Shown: positions 1 to 7,715 of the stretch, piece after piece | How positions within the stretch are numbered: position 1 is the first letter of the stretch | Layout: each line of letters opens with the position of its first letter | Assembly: GCF_000364225.2 (NCBI RefSeq) | Contig: NZ_AQFT02000001.1 | Coordinates: forward strand, 3,119,501-3,183,500 | DNA from: Eubacterium plexicaudatum ASF492 | Lineage (GTDB): Bacteria; Bacillota; Clostridia; Lachnospirales; Lachnospiraceae | Reading direction: 5' to 3' | Length of the DNA stretch: 64,000 nt | Notes under the pieces: model-generated | What the model saw: only the letters and a program-made list of their open reading frames with translations | The model's database searches: none | Told to the model about the DNA's origin: nothing | Translations under genes and position numbers: made by a program

Positions 1-206
1 AGGCTTGTTAAGCTCGTTTTCCATCGCTTCCATCTGCTCCATGCGCTCAATCTCTGCACTGTAGTCCTTAATTTTCTGCTCCATTTTTGCATAGGCTTCA
101 GCATCTTCTTTTGAGAGCAGGCCGTCCTTGTCACGTTTGCTCTCGACAAAAGCCTTTGCACCCTGCCACGCCTTGTTTCTTGCTTCCCTTAATTCCTGAA
201 TCGTCA
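1..206 (-). CDS. Phage major capsid protein, N-terminal part (cut by window edge)
   Basis: The first 68 residues of a protein starting at an ATG at 206. They begin MTIQELREARNKAWQGAKAF and continue as a charged helical stretch rich in Glu, Lys and Met. This matches the coiled-coil delta domain at the start of HK97-fold major capsid proteins, which the prohead protease later removes. It lies 8 bases after the protease gene, the usual portal-protease-capsid order. An AGGT-rich ribosome site precedes the start. The HK97 fold itself is beyond the window, so the call rests on the helix and on context. Confidence 0.75.
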
Positions 207-214
207 TAATAAAA

Positions 215-952
215 TTACCTCCAGTTTTTGATTAAATCCAGCCGTTCCATCAGGGAGCAGGCTGTGGTTCCCGGTTCCTGTTTTTGAATCCTGCATTTCT
301 TTGCCAGCTTATCCATAAGCGAATTTGTCACTGCGGCACGGGAATACATCATACTTACTGTCGGAACCGCCATATCCTCTGCTGTATTTCTCCGCATGAT
401 CCCATCTGCAAATCCATACTCGACAGCAGAGTTTGCGTCCATCCATGTTTCAGCGTCCATCAGCTTTGACAGCTTTTTACGGTCAAGCCCTGTTTTAATT
501 TCATAGGCATTGATGATGCTTTCCTTGACCTCGTCAAGCATTGCGATGGCTTTCTGCATTTCTGCTGAATCGCCCCAGGCAATGGTAGCAGGGTTATGGA
601 TCATCATCATGGAAACGGGGGACACAAGCACGGTATCTCCCGCCATTGCAATAACAGAGGCAGCACTCGCCGCTATGCCGTCAATCTTTACAGTGACTTT
701 TCCGGAATAATTTGAGAGCATATTGTAAATCTGTGCCGCTGCCACGCAGTCACCGCCAGGACTGTTTATCCAGACGGTGATGTCACCGCTCCCGGCATTC
801 AGTTCCTCTTTGAAAAGCTGCGGCGTAACATCATCGTCAAACCAGCTCTCCTCGGCAATCGTGCCGTTCAGCTCAAGCACCCTCTCCGTGGTTTCCACGT
901 CTGTTCCGCTGTCCTGAACCACCTGGTTCTTCCAGTTCCAGAACTTCTTCAT
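215..952 (-). CDS. Head maturation (prohead) protease, ClpP-type
   Basis: A 245-residue serine protease of the ClpP/crotonase fold used by many phages to trim scaffold and capsid N-termini during head maturation. WINSPGGD (about residues 61-68) is the oxyanion-loop signature. Ser96 in GIAASAAS is the expected nucleophile and His119 in MMMIHNP the expected base. I chose the ATG at 952 because AGGAGG lies 9 bases upstream; this overlaps the end of the portal gene by about 80 bases. Position between portal and capsid fits the role. Confidence 0.9.
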   Translation of the reverse strand: MKKFWNWKNQVVQDSGTDVETTERVLELNGTIAEESWFDDDVTPQLFKEELNAGSGDITVWINSPGGDCVAAAQIYNMLSNYSGKVTVKIDGIAASAASVIAMAGDTVLVSPVSMMMIHNPATIAWGDSAEMQKAIAMLDEVKESIINAYEIKTGLDRKKLSKLMDAETWMDANSAVEYGFADGIMRRNTAEDMAVPTVSMMYSRAAVTNSLMDKLAKKCRIQKQEPGTTACSLMERLDLIKNWR

Positions 953-2195
953 TTTGTTTTTCCTCCTTCCCATAAACCGCCCCAGACATTGAGAGCGGCA
1001 TCATATTTCCGTTGATAAGGTACAAGTCGCCACCGTCCTCCCCAGGGATGCGGTCGAGGTTTTCAAGCTCACGGATGTCATTCGCTGACATCCAGCCATT
1101 CTGCCTTGCCGTGGCATAGCCCTGCATACGGCTCTGATAATCCCCTCGGAGCAGTCCGTCAACATTGAACTTTATAAAATACTTTGATTTATCATCCTGC
1201 GGAATCAGCGACCTCTGCATGGCCTGTTCCCAGCGGACGAGCCACGGCTCAAGCGTGTATTTTACAAACTCAAGCGACTGCTGCTCAATATTAGAAAAGC
1301 TCGACTTCTCAAGGTCGCCCACCATATGTGGCGGCACCCTGAAAATACGGGCTATTTCATTGATTTGAAATTTCCTTGTTTCTAAAAACTGTGCTTCGTT
1401 AGGACTTATGGAAATCGGAGTGTACTTCATACCCTCCTCTAAAACTGCGATTTTGTGGGCATTGGAACTTCCGCCGAACCCTGCGTTCCAGCTTTCACGC
1501 ACTTTATCAGGCTCTTTCACCGTCCCTGGATATTCCAGTATGCCGCTTGGAGTGGCTCCGTTTGCATAAAATTTACTGCCGTATTCTTCGGCGGCAATGG
1601 CAAGACCGATGGCGTTTTTCGCCATAGCGATAGGGGAATAGCCGACCAGCCCATCAAAGCCAAGTCCGGGGATATGCAGCACATCATAAGGTGAGAGCCT
1701 TACCGTGCCGCCTTTCAGCGTTTTTGCATCGTCACTGCTGACCATATATTCATAATACAGCTGTCCTTTTTCATCACGGTTTACTGTCATTCGGTCAGGC
1801 ATCAGCGGATACAGCCCCACAACCTCACCCTTGCCGTTGCGGATAATCTGCGAATAGGCATTGCCCCAAAGCAGCAGATGCGTCATAAGCGTTTCACGGA
1901 ACACGAAGGAAGTCATCTCCGTGTTAGGCTCATCATGCAGTAAAAAATACAGCGGATTTTCAACCACTTTTTCCCTGCTGCTTTTGTCGGTATATTGGTA
2001 GAGGTGCAGCGGCAGTCCTGCCACCGCCTCAGACAATATCCTTACGCAGGAATACACCGCCGTCATCTGCATGGCGGAGCGTTCATTGACACGCTTGCCC
2101 GATGTTGAACTGCCCATGAAAAAACGGTAGGCAGAGCCGCTTGTGCTGTTCCTGGGTGCGTCCCTTGAACGAAACAGACCGCTTAAAAATCCCAT
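873..2195 (-). CDS. Phage portal protein, HK97 family
   Basis: 440 residues. The portal forms the dodecameric ring at one capsid vertex through which DNA is pumped by the terminase and which joins head to tail. The sequence shows the HK97-portal pattern: SAMQMTAVYSCVRILSEAVA near the N-terminus, then HDEPNTEMT, then GLVGYSPIAMAKNAI and FRVPPHMVGD in the core. The C-terminal tail (from about residue 405) is Glu- and Gly-rich and overlaps the protease start. It lies 16 bases downstream of the large terminase. Confidence 0.93.
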   Translation of the reverse strand: MGFLSGLFRSRDAPRNSTSGSAYRFFMGSSTSGKRVNERSAMQMTAVYSCVRILSEAVAGLPLHLYQYTDKSSREKVVENPLYFLLHDEPNTEMTSFVFRETLMTHLLLWGNAYSQIIRNGKGEVVGLYPLMPDRMTVNRDEKGQLYYEYMVSSDDAKTLKGGTVRLSPYDVLHIPGLGFDGLVGYSPIAMAKNAIGLAIAAEEYGSKFYANGATPSGILEYPGTVKEPDKVRESWNAGFGGSSNAHKIAVLEEGMKYTPISISPNEAQFLETRKFQINEIARIFRVPPHMVGDLEKSSFSNIEQQSLEFVKYTLEPWLVRWEQAMQRSLIPQDDKSKYFIKFNVDGLLRGDYQSRMQGYATARQNGWMSANDIRELENLDRIPGEDGGDLYLINGNMMPLSMSGAVYGKEEKQNEEVLELEEPGGSGQRNRRGNHGEGA

Positions 2196-2211
2196 ATCTT
2201 CTCACCATCCT

Positions 2212-3813
2212 TTACAAAAATAAAATCCCTCTGTGGTCATACACGCTCTCAGTTACAACATTTCCGCACCGTATCGCACGGTCAAGCCCCATAATAGTGG
2301 CAACAGCCCCGTCAATCTTTTCTGTGGATTTTTCCTTATCCGCCTTGATATTGCCTGCAGGGTCAGTCCTGATGAAGATATTGTCCATCATCCACCGCAG
2401 GACAGGGTGGCCGCCGTGTGCAATTTTCTGTTCAAGCACCAGCTTCATCAATTCCTTTGTAGGAGGACTCATATCTTTAAATCCCTGACCGAAAGGAACA
2501 ACAGTAAAGCCCATATTTTCGAGATTCTGTACCATCTGCACAGCGCCCCAGCGGTCGAAGGCGATCTCACGGATATTGAAACGCTCTCCGAGCCGTTCAA
2601 TAAATTTTTCAATATAGCCGTAATGCACCACATTTCCCTCTGTGGTCTGCAAAAATCCCTGCCGCTCCCAGACATCATAAGGCACATGGTCACGGCGGAC
2701 ACGCAGCTCAAGTGTGTCTTCGGGTATCCAGAAATACGGCAGCACCATATATTTATCATCTTCCTCCAAAGGCGGAAACACCAGAACAAAAGCCGTGATA
2801 TCAGTAGTAGAGGATAAGTCAAGACCGCCGTAACACACACGCCCCTCCAGGTCATCTTCCCGGACTGGGAACGCACAGCCGTCCCATTTGTCCATCGGCA
2901 TCCATCGGACAGCCTGTTTCACCCACTGGTTCAGACGGAGCTGCCTGAATGAATTTTCCTCTCCTGGATTCTGCTTTGCCGATTCACAGGCTGCTTTTAC
3001 TTTGTCAATACCGACCGTAATACCGAGGGATGGATTTGCTTTCTTCCACACCTTTGGGTCTGTCCAGTCGTCCGCTTCGTCCGCACCATAGATCACAGGA
3101 TAAAAAGTCGGGTCAATCTTCCTGCCCTCCAAAATATCCTTTGCCTTCTGGTGTGTCTCATAGCAGATGCTGTTGGTATCTGTTCCGGCTGTTGTGATGA
3201 GAAAATATAACGGCTGCATCCTGGCATCGCCTGAACCTTTAGTCATGACATCAAACAACTTACGGTTCGGCTGGGTATGAAGCTCATCAAACACAACACC
3301 GTGGATGTTGAAGCCGTGTTTGGAATAAGCCTCTGCCGAAAGCACCTGGTAAAAAGAGTTTGTCGGCAGATACACGATCCTTTTCTGCGAAGCGAGGATT
3401 TTGACACGCTTATTTAAGGCAGGACACATCCGCACCATATCCGCCGCCACATCAAAAACAATGGTTGCCTGCTGGCGGTCGGCGGCACAGCCGTAAACCT
3501 CGGCACGTTCCTCACCATCCCCACAGCAGAGCAAAAGGGCAACTGCTGCAGCAAGCTCCGATTTTCCCATTTTCTTCGGTATCTCCACATATGCCGTATT
3601 AAACTGCCGGTAGCCGTCTGGTTTCAGCGTACCGAATAAATCCCTGATGATCTGCTCCTGCCAGTCAATCAGTTCAAAAGGCTTTCCCGCCCATGTGCCT
3701 TTTGTGTGGCAGAGGCTTTCTATGAACATCACGGCAAAGTCAGCGGCATCGGAATCATAGCGGCTGTCCTTTGCCCTGAATTTTGTCGGCCTGTATTTTT
3801 TCAATTTTTGCAA
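2212..3813 (-). CDS. Phage terminase large subunit
   Basis: 533-residue packaging motor. The N-terminal ATPase has a Walker A-like PKKMGKSE and a Walker B-like GVVFDELHTQ. The C-terminal RNase H-fold nuclease begins at GLDLSSTTDITAF with its first acidic residues. It cuts concatemeric phage DNA and drives it through the portal. The frame is open further upstream to 4116 with unrelated sequence. I chose the TTG at 3813 because GGAGGTG lies 7 bases before it and homology-like sequence starts there. Unusually, the small subunit is about 7 kb upstream, separated by methyltransferases and the cargo islet. Confidence 0.92.
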   Translation of the reverse strand: MQKLKKYRPTKFRAKDSRYDSDAADFAVMFIESLCHTKGTWAGKPFELIDWQEQIIRDLFGTLKPDGYRQFNTAYVEIPKKMGKSELAAAVALLLCCGDGEERAEVYGCAADRQQATIVFDVAADMVRMCPALNKRVKILASQKRIVYLPTNSFYQVLSAEAYSKHGFNIHGVVFDELHTQPNRKLFDVMTKGSGDARMQPLYFLITTAGTDTNSICYETHQKAKDILEGRKIDPTFYPVIYGADEADDWTDPKVWKKANPSLGITVGIDKVKAACESAKQNPGEENSFRQLRLNQWVKQAVRWMPMDKWDGCAFPVREDDLEGRVCYGGLDLSSTTDITAFVLVFPPLEEDDKYMVLPYFWIPEDTLELRVRRDHVPYDVWERQGFLQTTEGNVVHYGYIEKFIERLGERFNIREIAFDRWGAVQMVQNLENMGFTVVPFGQGFKDMSPPTKELMKLVLEQKIAHGGHPVLRWMMDNIFIRTDPAGNIKADKEKSTEKIDGAVATIMGLDRAIRCGNVVTESVYDHRGILFL

Positions 3814-3843
3814 ACTCCCACCTCCGTCCGGGCATAAAAAACA

Positions 3844-3898
3844 GCCTGCCAGTGGCAGGCCGAAATCTGTCTGTACAAGATACAGAGCCTTGCGGCTC
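3844..3898. other. Two tight hairpins between large terminase and a cargo gene
   Basis: GCCTGCC-AGT-GGCAGGC (3844-3860) is a perfect 7-bp stem. GAGCC-TTGC-GGCTC (3885-3898) is a perfect 5-bp stem. Neither is followed by a clear T-run on the minus strand. The GCC-AGT-GGC core recurs in the larger hairpin cluster at 5467-5598, so they may be related. Function unknown. Confidence 0.5.
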
Positions 3899-3919
3899 CG
3901 CACCCTGGAATATTTTTTC

Positions 3920-4186
3920 TTATTTTGCAACCTGCTCCATGCACCATGCAATGGCGTGGCCGTTGTCAGTAAATGTCTGCTCTGCACTGCCGATGTGGTC
4001 CAGGCGGCATTCGATATCGCCAAGCCCTGTCTCCTCCAGCGTTTCCACAAACTCGTAAATGTCGGCTGTAAACCCGCCCTTGTAACAGGCGTCCGTAACC
4101 AGGACGTAGTCCCCAAATTTCAATACGCTGCCGTAAGTAGTGCTGACCCTCATCTGCAGTTTTTCAATCGTTGTAAATTCTTTCAT
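3920..4186 (-). CDS. Hypothetical prophage protein, 88 residues
   Basis: I do not recognise a named family. The protein begins MKEFTTIEKLQMRVSTTYGS and is acidic and mixed alpha/beta in look, with no membrane segment or signal peptide. A purine-rich GGAGGAAAC ribosome site precedes the ATG. It is the last gene of an islet of small genes (3920-7618) between the packaging genes and the methyltransferases, each with its own leader. Such islets are usually cargo rather than virion genes. Reality of the gene is likely from ribosome site and codon pattern. Confidence 0.65.
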   Translation of the reverse strand: MKEFTTIEKLQMRVSTTYGSVLKFGDYVLVTDACYKGGFTADIYEFVETLEETGLGDIECRLDHIGSAEQTFTDNGHAIAWCMEQVAK

Positions 4187-4222
4187 TGCTGTTTCCTCCG
4201 TTCTCGGTATTTTCCCATGCCT

Positions 4223-4672
4223 TTATCCGATGCTGAAAAGGTAACCGTGTGCCTTTTCATATTCATCTGAGCCGAATGCCTTATGCGGGCTGTTGATCTC
4301 CACCAGCCCCTCCAGCCTGCAGCCGTTCTGCGTGAAAAGCCATGCAGTGTCAACCGCACCGCTCCAGCTGGAGGAAAAGGTGAAATGGGTTATGCCATTC
4401 TCTCGGAGGGCGGCAACCATGCCGGCCACATCCTTATCCCAGACCACTTCGTTGAAGTCGATGTATTCGTTCCCGCAGTCACGCGCTTCTTCATAAAGGC
4501 GGTAAATCCGGATGCTACTTTCACCTGCCGTGCTGATGCCGTCCATCAGTAAATTGTAAGCGTCCCTTGCGGCCTGCATCCCTGCTTCGTCCTCTGCGGC
4601 CTTTGCCGCATTGTACTGCTTTTTCAGTTCCTGCACCTGCGTGTATGTTTCTGCAAAAATATTATTTTTCAT
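4223..4672 (-). CDS. Hypothetical prophage protein, 149 residues
   Basis: The N-terminal 45 residues form a Gln/Lys/Ala-rich helix (YTQVQELKKQYNAAKAAEDE). It is followed by a mixed domain with FNEVVWDK and ITHFTFSSSWSGAVDTAWLF. Similar proteins occur on Lachnospiraceae mobile elements, but I know of no assigned function. The gene has a GGAGGCACACACC ribosome site before the ATG at 4672. Its 110-base leader closely resembles that of the amidoligase gene at 6554-6684, which suggests common control. Confidence 0.7.
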   Translation of the reverse strand: MKNNIFAETYTQVQELKKQYNAAKAAEDEAGMQAARDAYNLLMDGISTAGESSIRIYRLYEEARDCGNEYIDFNEVVWDKDVAGMVAALRENGITHFTFSSSWSGAVDTAWLFTQNGCRLEGLVEINSPHKAFGSDEYEKAHGYLFSIG

Positions 4673-4786
4673 GGTGTGTGCCTCCGTTTTTTGTTTTTTC
4701 CCTTTCGGTAGTACACATATTACCGTCAGCCGGGAGATATAGCAATACGATCACTACACAATCATCCTGCCTTAAATTTGTGTACT
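4673..4786 (-). promoter_or_regulatory. Repeated leader, copy A
   Basis: This gap upstream of the 149-residue protein matches the gap upstream of the amidoligase (6554-6684) along most of its length. Both share, on the plus strand, CCCTTTCGG, ACACATATTA, GATATAGCAATACGAT and ACTACACAATCAT. A weaker third version lies at 7619-7700. Repetition before unlinked small genes suggests a promoter or regulator-binding unit. I cannot place the -35 and -10 boxes with confidence. Confidence 0.55.
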
Positions 4787-4987
4787 TTACGGCTGCATGG
4801 AACGGTGTATCGTTTCCAGAATCTGCTCCTGCTCGTCGGCTTTTACGCCAATGCTCTCAAGCGCCTCACGGGTTCCGCAATCCGGGCATAAAAGGGTTTT
4901 GTTGTCTGCCCTCGAAAGGGCAGGCGCGTCGCTGTATATCTTCCCGCAGCGCGGGCAGGTCTTAATCCTTATCTCATTATGCTTCAT
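4787..4987 (-). CDS. Small zinc-ribbon protein
   Basis: 66 residues with two Cys pairs, CPRCGKIY (from residue 11) and CPDCGTRE (from about residue 34), spaced as in a rubredoxin-like zinc ribbon. The C-terminal half is a short helix (VKADEQEQILETIHRSM). Such proteins are common small phage genes that bind nucleic acid or protein partners. Its start overlaps the end of the upstream cyclotransferase gene by 11 bases, so the two are probably translated together. Confidence 0.75.
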   Translation of the reverse strand: MKHNEIRIKTCPRCGKIYSDAPALSRADNKTLLCPDCGTREALESIGVKADEQEQILETIHRSMQP

Positions 4988-5446
4988 GGCAGTTCCTCCT
5001 GCTGTTCTCCACAGCTTTCAATAAAACCTCTTCATCAAATCCAAAATCACGGTACCCCTCAAGACAGGTGCGGACATAATAGCCGCTCGGCACACCGTGC
5101 GGTCTGTCCTCATGCATGATGTAGACATAAACTCTGCGGTTTCGGATTTTCCCTGTCCGTATTCCTTTGATTGGCAGTTTCATCTCTGCCTTGTAATAAA
5201 ATGCAGGAAATCCCTCATAGCGGTCGAGGGTCTCTTCATCCTCCGCCGTGGTCTCCCACACGGCAACAGGAACGCTTTCACCCGTCTTTGGTTCAACGGT
5301 AAGGTAAGAACCTGTCTTGCTGCCCTTGAAAAGCAGTTCATAATCTGGAATTTCCGATGTACCGATGATCCTTGCCGACGGGCATCTCATTTTCATCTGC
5401 CTGATGTTCAGGTTACTCCCGTAAGCGATATAATATCTTTTTCCAT
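4977..5446 (-). CDS. Gamma-glutamylcyclotransferase-like (AIG2 family) protein, start behind a frameshift
   Basis: 156 residues after repair. The AIG2/GGCT signature YIAYGSNLN opens the domain, followed by VAVWETTAEDEETLDRYEGF, where Glu in the RYEG region is the family's usual catalytic acid. These enzymes release 5-oxoproline from gamma-glutamyl amines. The frame as given has no good start. Adding one T to the run at 5438-5442 joins it to an ATG at 5446 giving MEKRYYIAYGSN, with AAAGGATGG upstream. A Glu-amine cyclotransferase beside an amidoligase is a recurring pair in phage cargo and may act on the same linkage. Confidence 0.85.
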
Positions 5447-5466
5447 AATGGTATCCATCCTTTCCG

Positions 5467-5598
5467 AAGGGTGCGGGTCGCCAGTGGCGACCTCTGCCGA
5501 AGGCAGAAGCACCGACCGAGCCGGGAGGCAAGACTCACCCTTCTACCACCTTAAGACCGCCGCAGCGGTCGGAAAGATGGCAGGAGGCTAACTCCTGC
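5467..5598. other. Cluster of nested and tandem hairpins
   Basis: Within about 130 bases: an outer stem AAGGGTG (5467-5473) with CACCCTT (5536-5542) encloses GGTCGCC-AGT-GGCGACC (5476-5492) and TCTGCC-GAA-GGCAGA (5493-5507). This is followed by GACCGC-CGCA-GCGGTC (5555-5570) and GCAGGAG-GCTAA-CTCCTGC (5580-5598). All stems are perfect. The region sits between the amidoligase stop and the cyclotransferase start on the minus strand, and could be an RNA leader, a terminator set or a DNA packaging or replication site. Confidence 0.65.
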
Positions 5599-5605
5599 GG
5601 TCCCT

Positions 5606-6553
5606 TCAAGCGGCCCTGCCGTTTCTGAAAGCGGTGTCGCCTGCAAGCCTTTTTGTTAAGATCTCCCTTGCCGTTTTGAACTCGTCGCCGATAAATCCAA
5701 GTCTTAAGAGCCATGTCCTCATTGCGTATTTCGGATTCTCCTTCTGCTGTTCCTTCGGTGATGCTGTCCTCACTTCCTTTGCCATCTGGCTGAGTGCAAG
5801 GCAGAGCTGGATATAGGCTTTTAATTGCCCTGCGTGGAGACCGTTTTTCTTGCCGTCCGCAGGTGCGTCGAATTGGAATAACCTGAATTCGATTGTCCCA
5901 TGTGTAAAGGTAGCATGGTAGTTGAGCATATGGTATCTGCTGTCATTGTAGTGGTGCGTCCTGCCGTAGTTTGCCCCGTTGGAGGTGTACCAGATGTCCG
6001 CAAGCTGCGCCATTGTCTTTGGCTTTTTCTTGTTGAGCTGCTCTAAAAATCTTGGATCGACCGTCCTGCAGTAGCGGTTCATCCTGCCCCTGTCGAGGTT
6101 CAGGGCATCCGCTAAAAGGCTTTCGTGGCCCGCCATAATATTTGCAAGGTTCCTGAGCGTCTGCGGTGTGTGTCCGTTTGCACCGACGTGGCAGTGGATT
6201 CCGCAGCCCCTCGTGGCATCACTCTTTGCGCCTGCGTGTCTGAGCTGCCTGATCAGTTCCTGCAGAAGCTCCATGTCTGCGTAGGTGAGTATCGGCGTCA
6301 CCAGTTCGCACTTTTCGCTGTCCGGCCCCGCAATGCTAACATCCTTCTGGAATTTCCACTCCCTGCCGTCTGCGTCCCAGGCTGACCAGGTGCTGTAGCC
6401 GTTCCTGGCCGCCGTGTTTTCATATCTTCCTGTGCCGAAGAACTTAGCCGCAATCTTCGCCGCCTTATCCCTTGCAATGTTATTCATCTCAACCTCGACC
6501 CCGATGGTCTGCTTTTTCATTTCCTCAACCTGTCTTAAAACCTTATCGTTCAT
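5606..6553 (-). CDS. Amidoligase family enzyme
   Basis: 315 residues. Hallmarks of the amidoligase (COOH-NH2 ligase) family are IGVEVEMNNI near residue 18, RGCGIHCHVGANG in the middle and GTIEFRLFQF later. These supply the Glu and Arg residues of an ATP-dependent ligase related to glutamine synthetase. Such enzymes join amino groups to carboxyl groups in small molecules or protein side chains. I chose the ATG at 6553, 8 bases after GGAGGT. The last about 65 residues resemble the end of the protein at 6887-7618, which may be its partner. Confidence 0.85.
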   Translation of the reverse strand: MNDKVLRQVEEMKKQTIGVEVEMNNIARDKAAKIAAKFFGTGRYENTAARNGYSTWSAWDADGREWKFQKDVSIAGPDSEKCELVTPILTYADMELLQELIRQLRHAGAKSDATRGCGIHCHVGANGHTPQTLRNLANIMAGHESLLADALNLDRGRMNRYCRTVDPRFLEQLNKKKPKTMAQLADIWYTSNGANYGRTHHYNDSRYHMLNYHATFTHGTIEFRLFQFDAPADGKKNGLHAGQLKAYIQLCLALSQMAKEVRTASPKEQQKENPKYAMRTWLLRLGFIGDEFKTAREILTKRLAGDTAFRNGRAA

Positions 6554-6684
6554 GGTGTGTACCTCCGCTTTTTCTTTGTTTTCCCTTTCGGTGTACACAT
6601 ATTAGCGTCTGTCCCCGGATATAGCAATACGATTACTACACAATCATTCCTGCAATATCTTGTGTATATTTGTGACGGATACAC
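6554..6684 (-). promoter_or_regulatory. Repeated leader, copy B
   Basis: The gap before the amidoligase gene repeats the gap at 4673-4786 with short substitutions and indels. It shares GATATAGCAATACGAT, ACTACACAATCAT and the stretch ending in the ribosome site. The copies are similar enough to be duplicates rather than chance. A promoter or regulator site is the simplest reading. Confidence 0.55.
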
Positions 6685-6903
6685 CTAAATCCTGCGTATT
6701 TCATCTTCTCCAAAAATTACATGGAGATGGCTGCCATTATCCCACTCAACCATGACCGAAGCCGTGTCATCAACGCCTGTTACGGTCCCTTTCGTACCAA
6801 TCGGAGGAGCCTGGCAGTCGTCCATTTTCAGAAGCTCCACCCTCGTGCCGGCAGGATACTTTTTACGCACCTGCTCCACGATTTCCTTACTTGGAAATTT
6901 CAT
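6685..6903 (-). CDS. DUF4314 family protein
   Basis: 72 residues with the SH3-like DUF4314 pattern: PAGTRVELLKMDD, then PPIGTKGTVTGVDD, then VEWDNGSHLHV. The family is common on clostridial phages and conjugative elements; function unknown. The ATG at 6903 is preceded at 9 bases by AGGAGG. The start overlaps the end of the next gene upstream (6887-7618) by 17 bases, so the two are probably coupled. Confidence 0.85.
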   Translation of the reverse strand: MKFPSKEIVEQVRKKYPAGTRVELLKMDDCQAPPIGTKGTVTGVDDTASVMVEWDNGSHLHVIFGEDEIRRI

Positions 6904-7618
6904 CTGTGTCATCCTCCTTTTTTGCGCCGCTTTTAAATGCACTGCTGCCTTTCAGGTTTTTCAGCAGGATTTTTCTGTCCGCCTTGTATTCCTCCCCGAT
7001 AAACCCCAGGCGGAGCAGGAAACACCGGAAAGCGTATTTTTCATTGTCCACAGCTTTTTCCGTTGCCGTGATGCGTTTCTGCTCCCTGCTCATTCTGCAG
7101 AGGGCAGATATAAAATTCGTGCAGGCCCTTGCCGTACCGCTGTCCGTTTCTGAAAACCAGGGAAAGGAAATCTGCTCCCCGTCAATTTCAACTGGCAGTT
7201 CATCGATACCGAATGCCTTTTTGATTAGGCTGCCCTTTGCTTCAAGCAGTTTCTTAAGGTTATCAATATTCGCTGATCCAAGCGGAACCGCCACCGTAAG
7301 CCCCACATTTTCGCCCTGTGGGGCAGTATCCGTTTCCGCCGTATCATTTGCCGCCGTTTCTTTCGGTGCGTCTGTGGCGGCTTCCTGCCCCTCTCCGACA
7401 AAGCCCCTTTCTGCAAGCCGCCCTAACAGATTTTCAATCTCCCTACTGTCAGCCCTGTCATCAAACTCCACCATGCCATTTTTATCAATGCGGAAATAAT
7501 CCACCTCATAAGCCGCCGTCGGCATTCCGAGATATTTCGGCTGGGCTTCCAAAATCTCACCCATCGCTGTGACGAGCGCCTTGCGGCCTGCCCCTGTTAC
7601 ATGAAACTCAATCCTCAT
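6887..7618 (-). CDS. Phage cargo protein with C-terminal domain shared with the amidoligase
   Basis: 243 residues. The N-terminus (MRIEFHVTGAGRKALVTAMG) resembles proteins often labelled virulence protein in clostridial phages, for which I know no proven function. A low-complexity Ala/Thr/Asp linker (about residues 80-105) separates it from a second domain. The last about 65 residues align with the amidoligase end: KYAFRCFLLRLGFIGEEYK here, KYAMRTWLLRLGFIGDEFK there. It ends inside the DUF4314 gene start. Possible partner or substrate of the amidoligase; that is inference. Confidence 0.75.
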   Translation of the reverse strand: MRIEFHVTGAGRKALVTAMGEILEAQPKYLGMPTAAYEVDYFRIDKNGMVEFDDRADSREIENLLGRLAERGFVGEGQEAATDAPKETAANDTAETDTAPQGENVGLTVAVPLGSANIDNLKKLLEAKGSLIKKAFGIDELPVEIDGEQISFPWFSETDSGTARACTNFISALCRMSREQKRITATEKAVDNEKYAFRCFLLRLGFIGEEYKADRKILLKNLKGSSAFKSGAKKEDDTDEISK

Positions 7619-7715
7619 CGTGAGTACCTCCTTCGTTTAAAGTCTGCCTGGCTTTTGGTACTTACATATATCCCTCTAAACCGCAGAAATAGCAAGTGTT
7701 ATTACAGAAAAAATG

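Noticed and set aside
3814-4116. Extended N-terminus of the large terminase
   Set aside because: The extra sequence is Trp/Arg-rich and non-phage-like, and a ribosome site marks the TTG at 3813.
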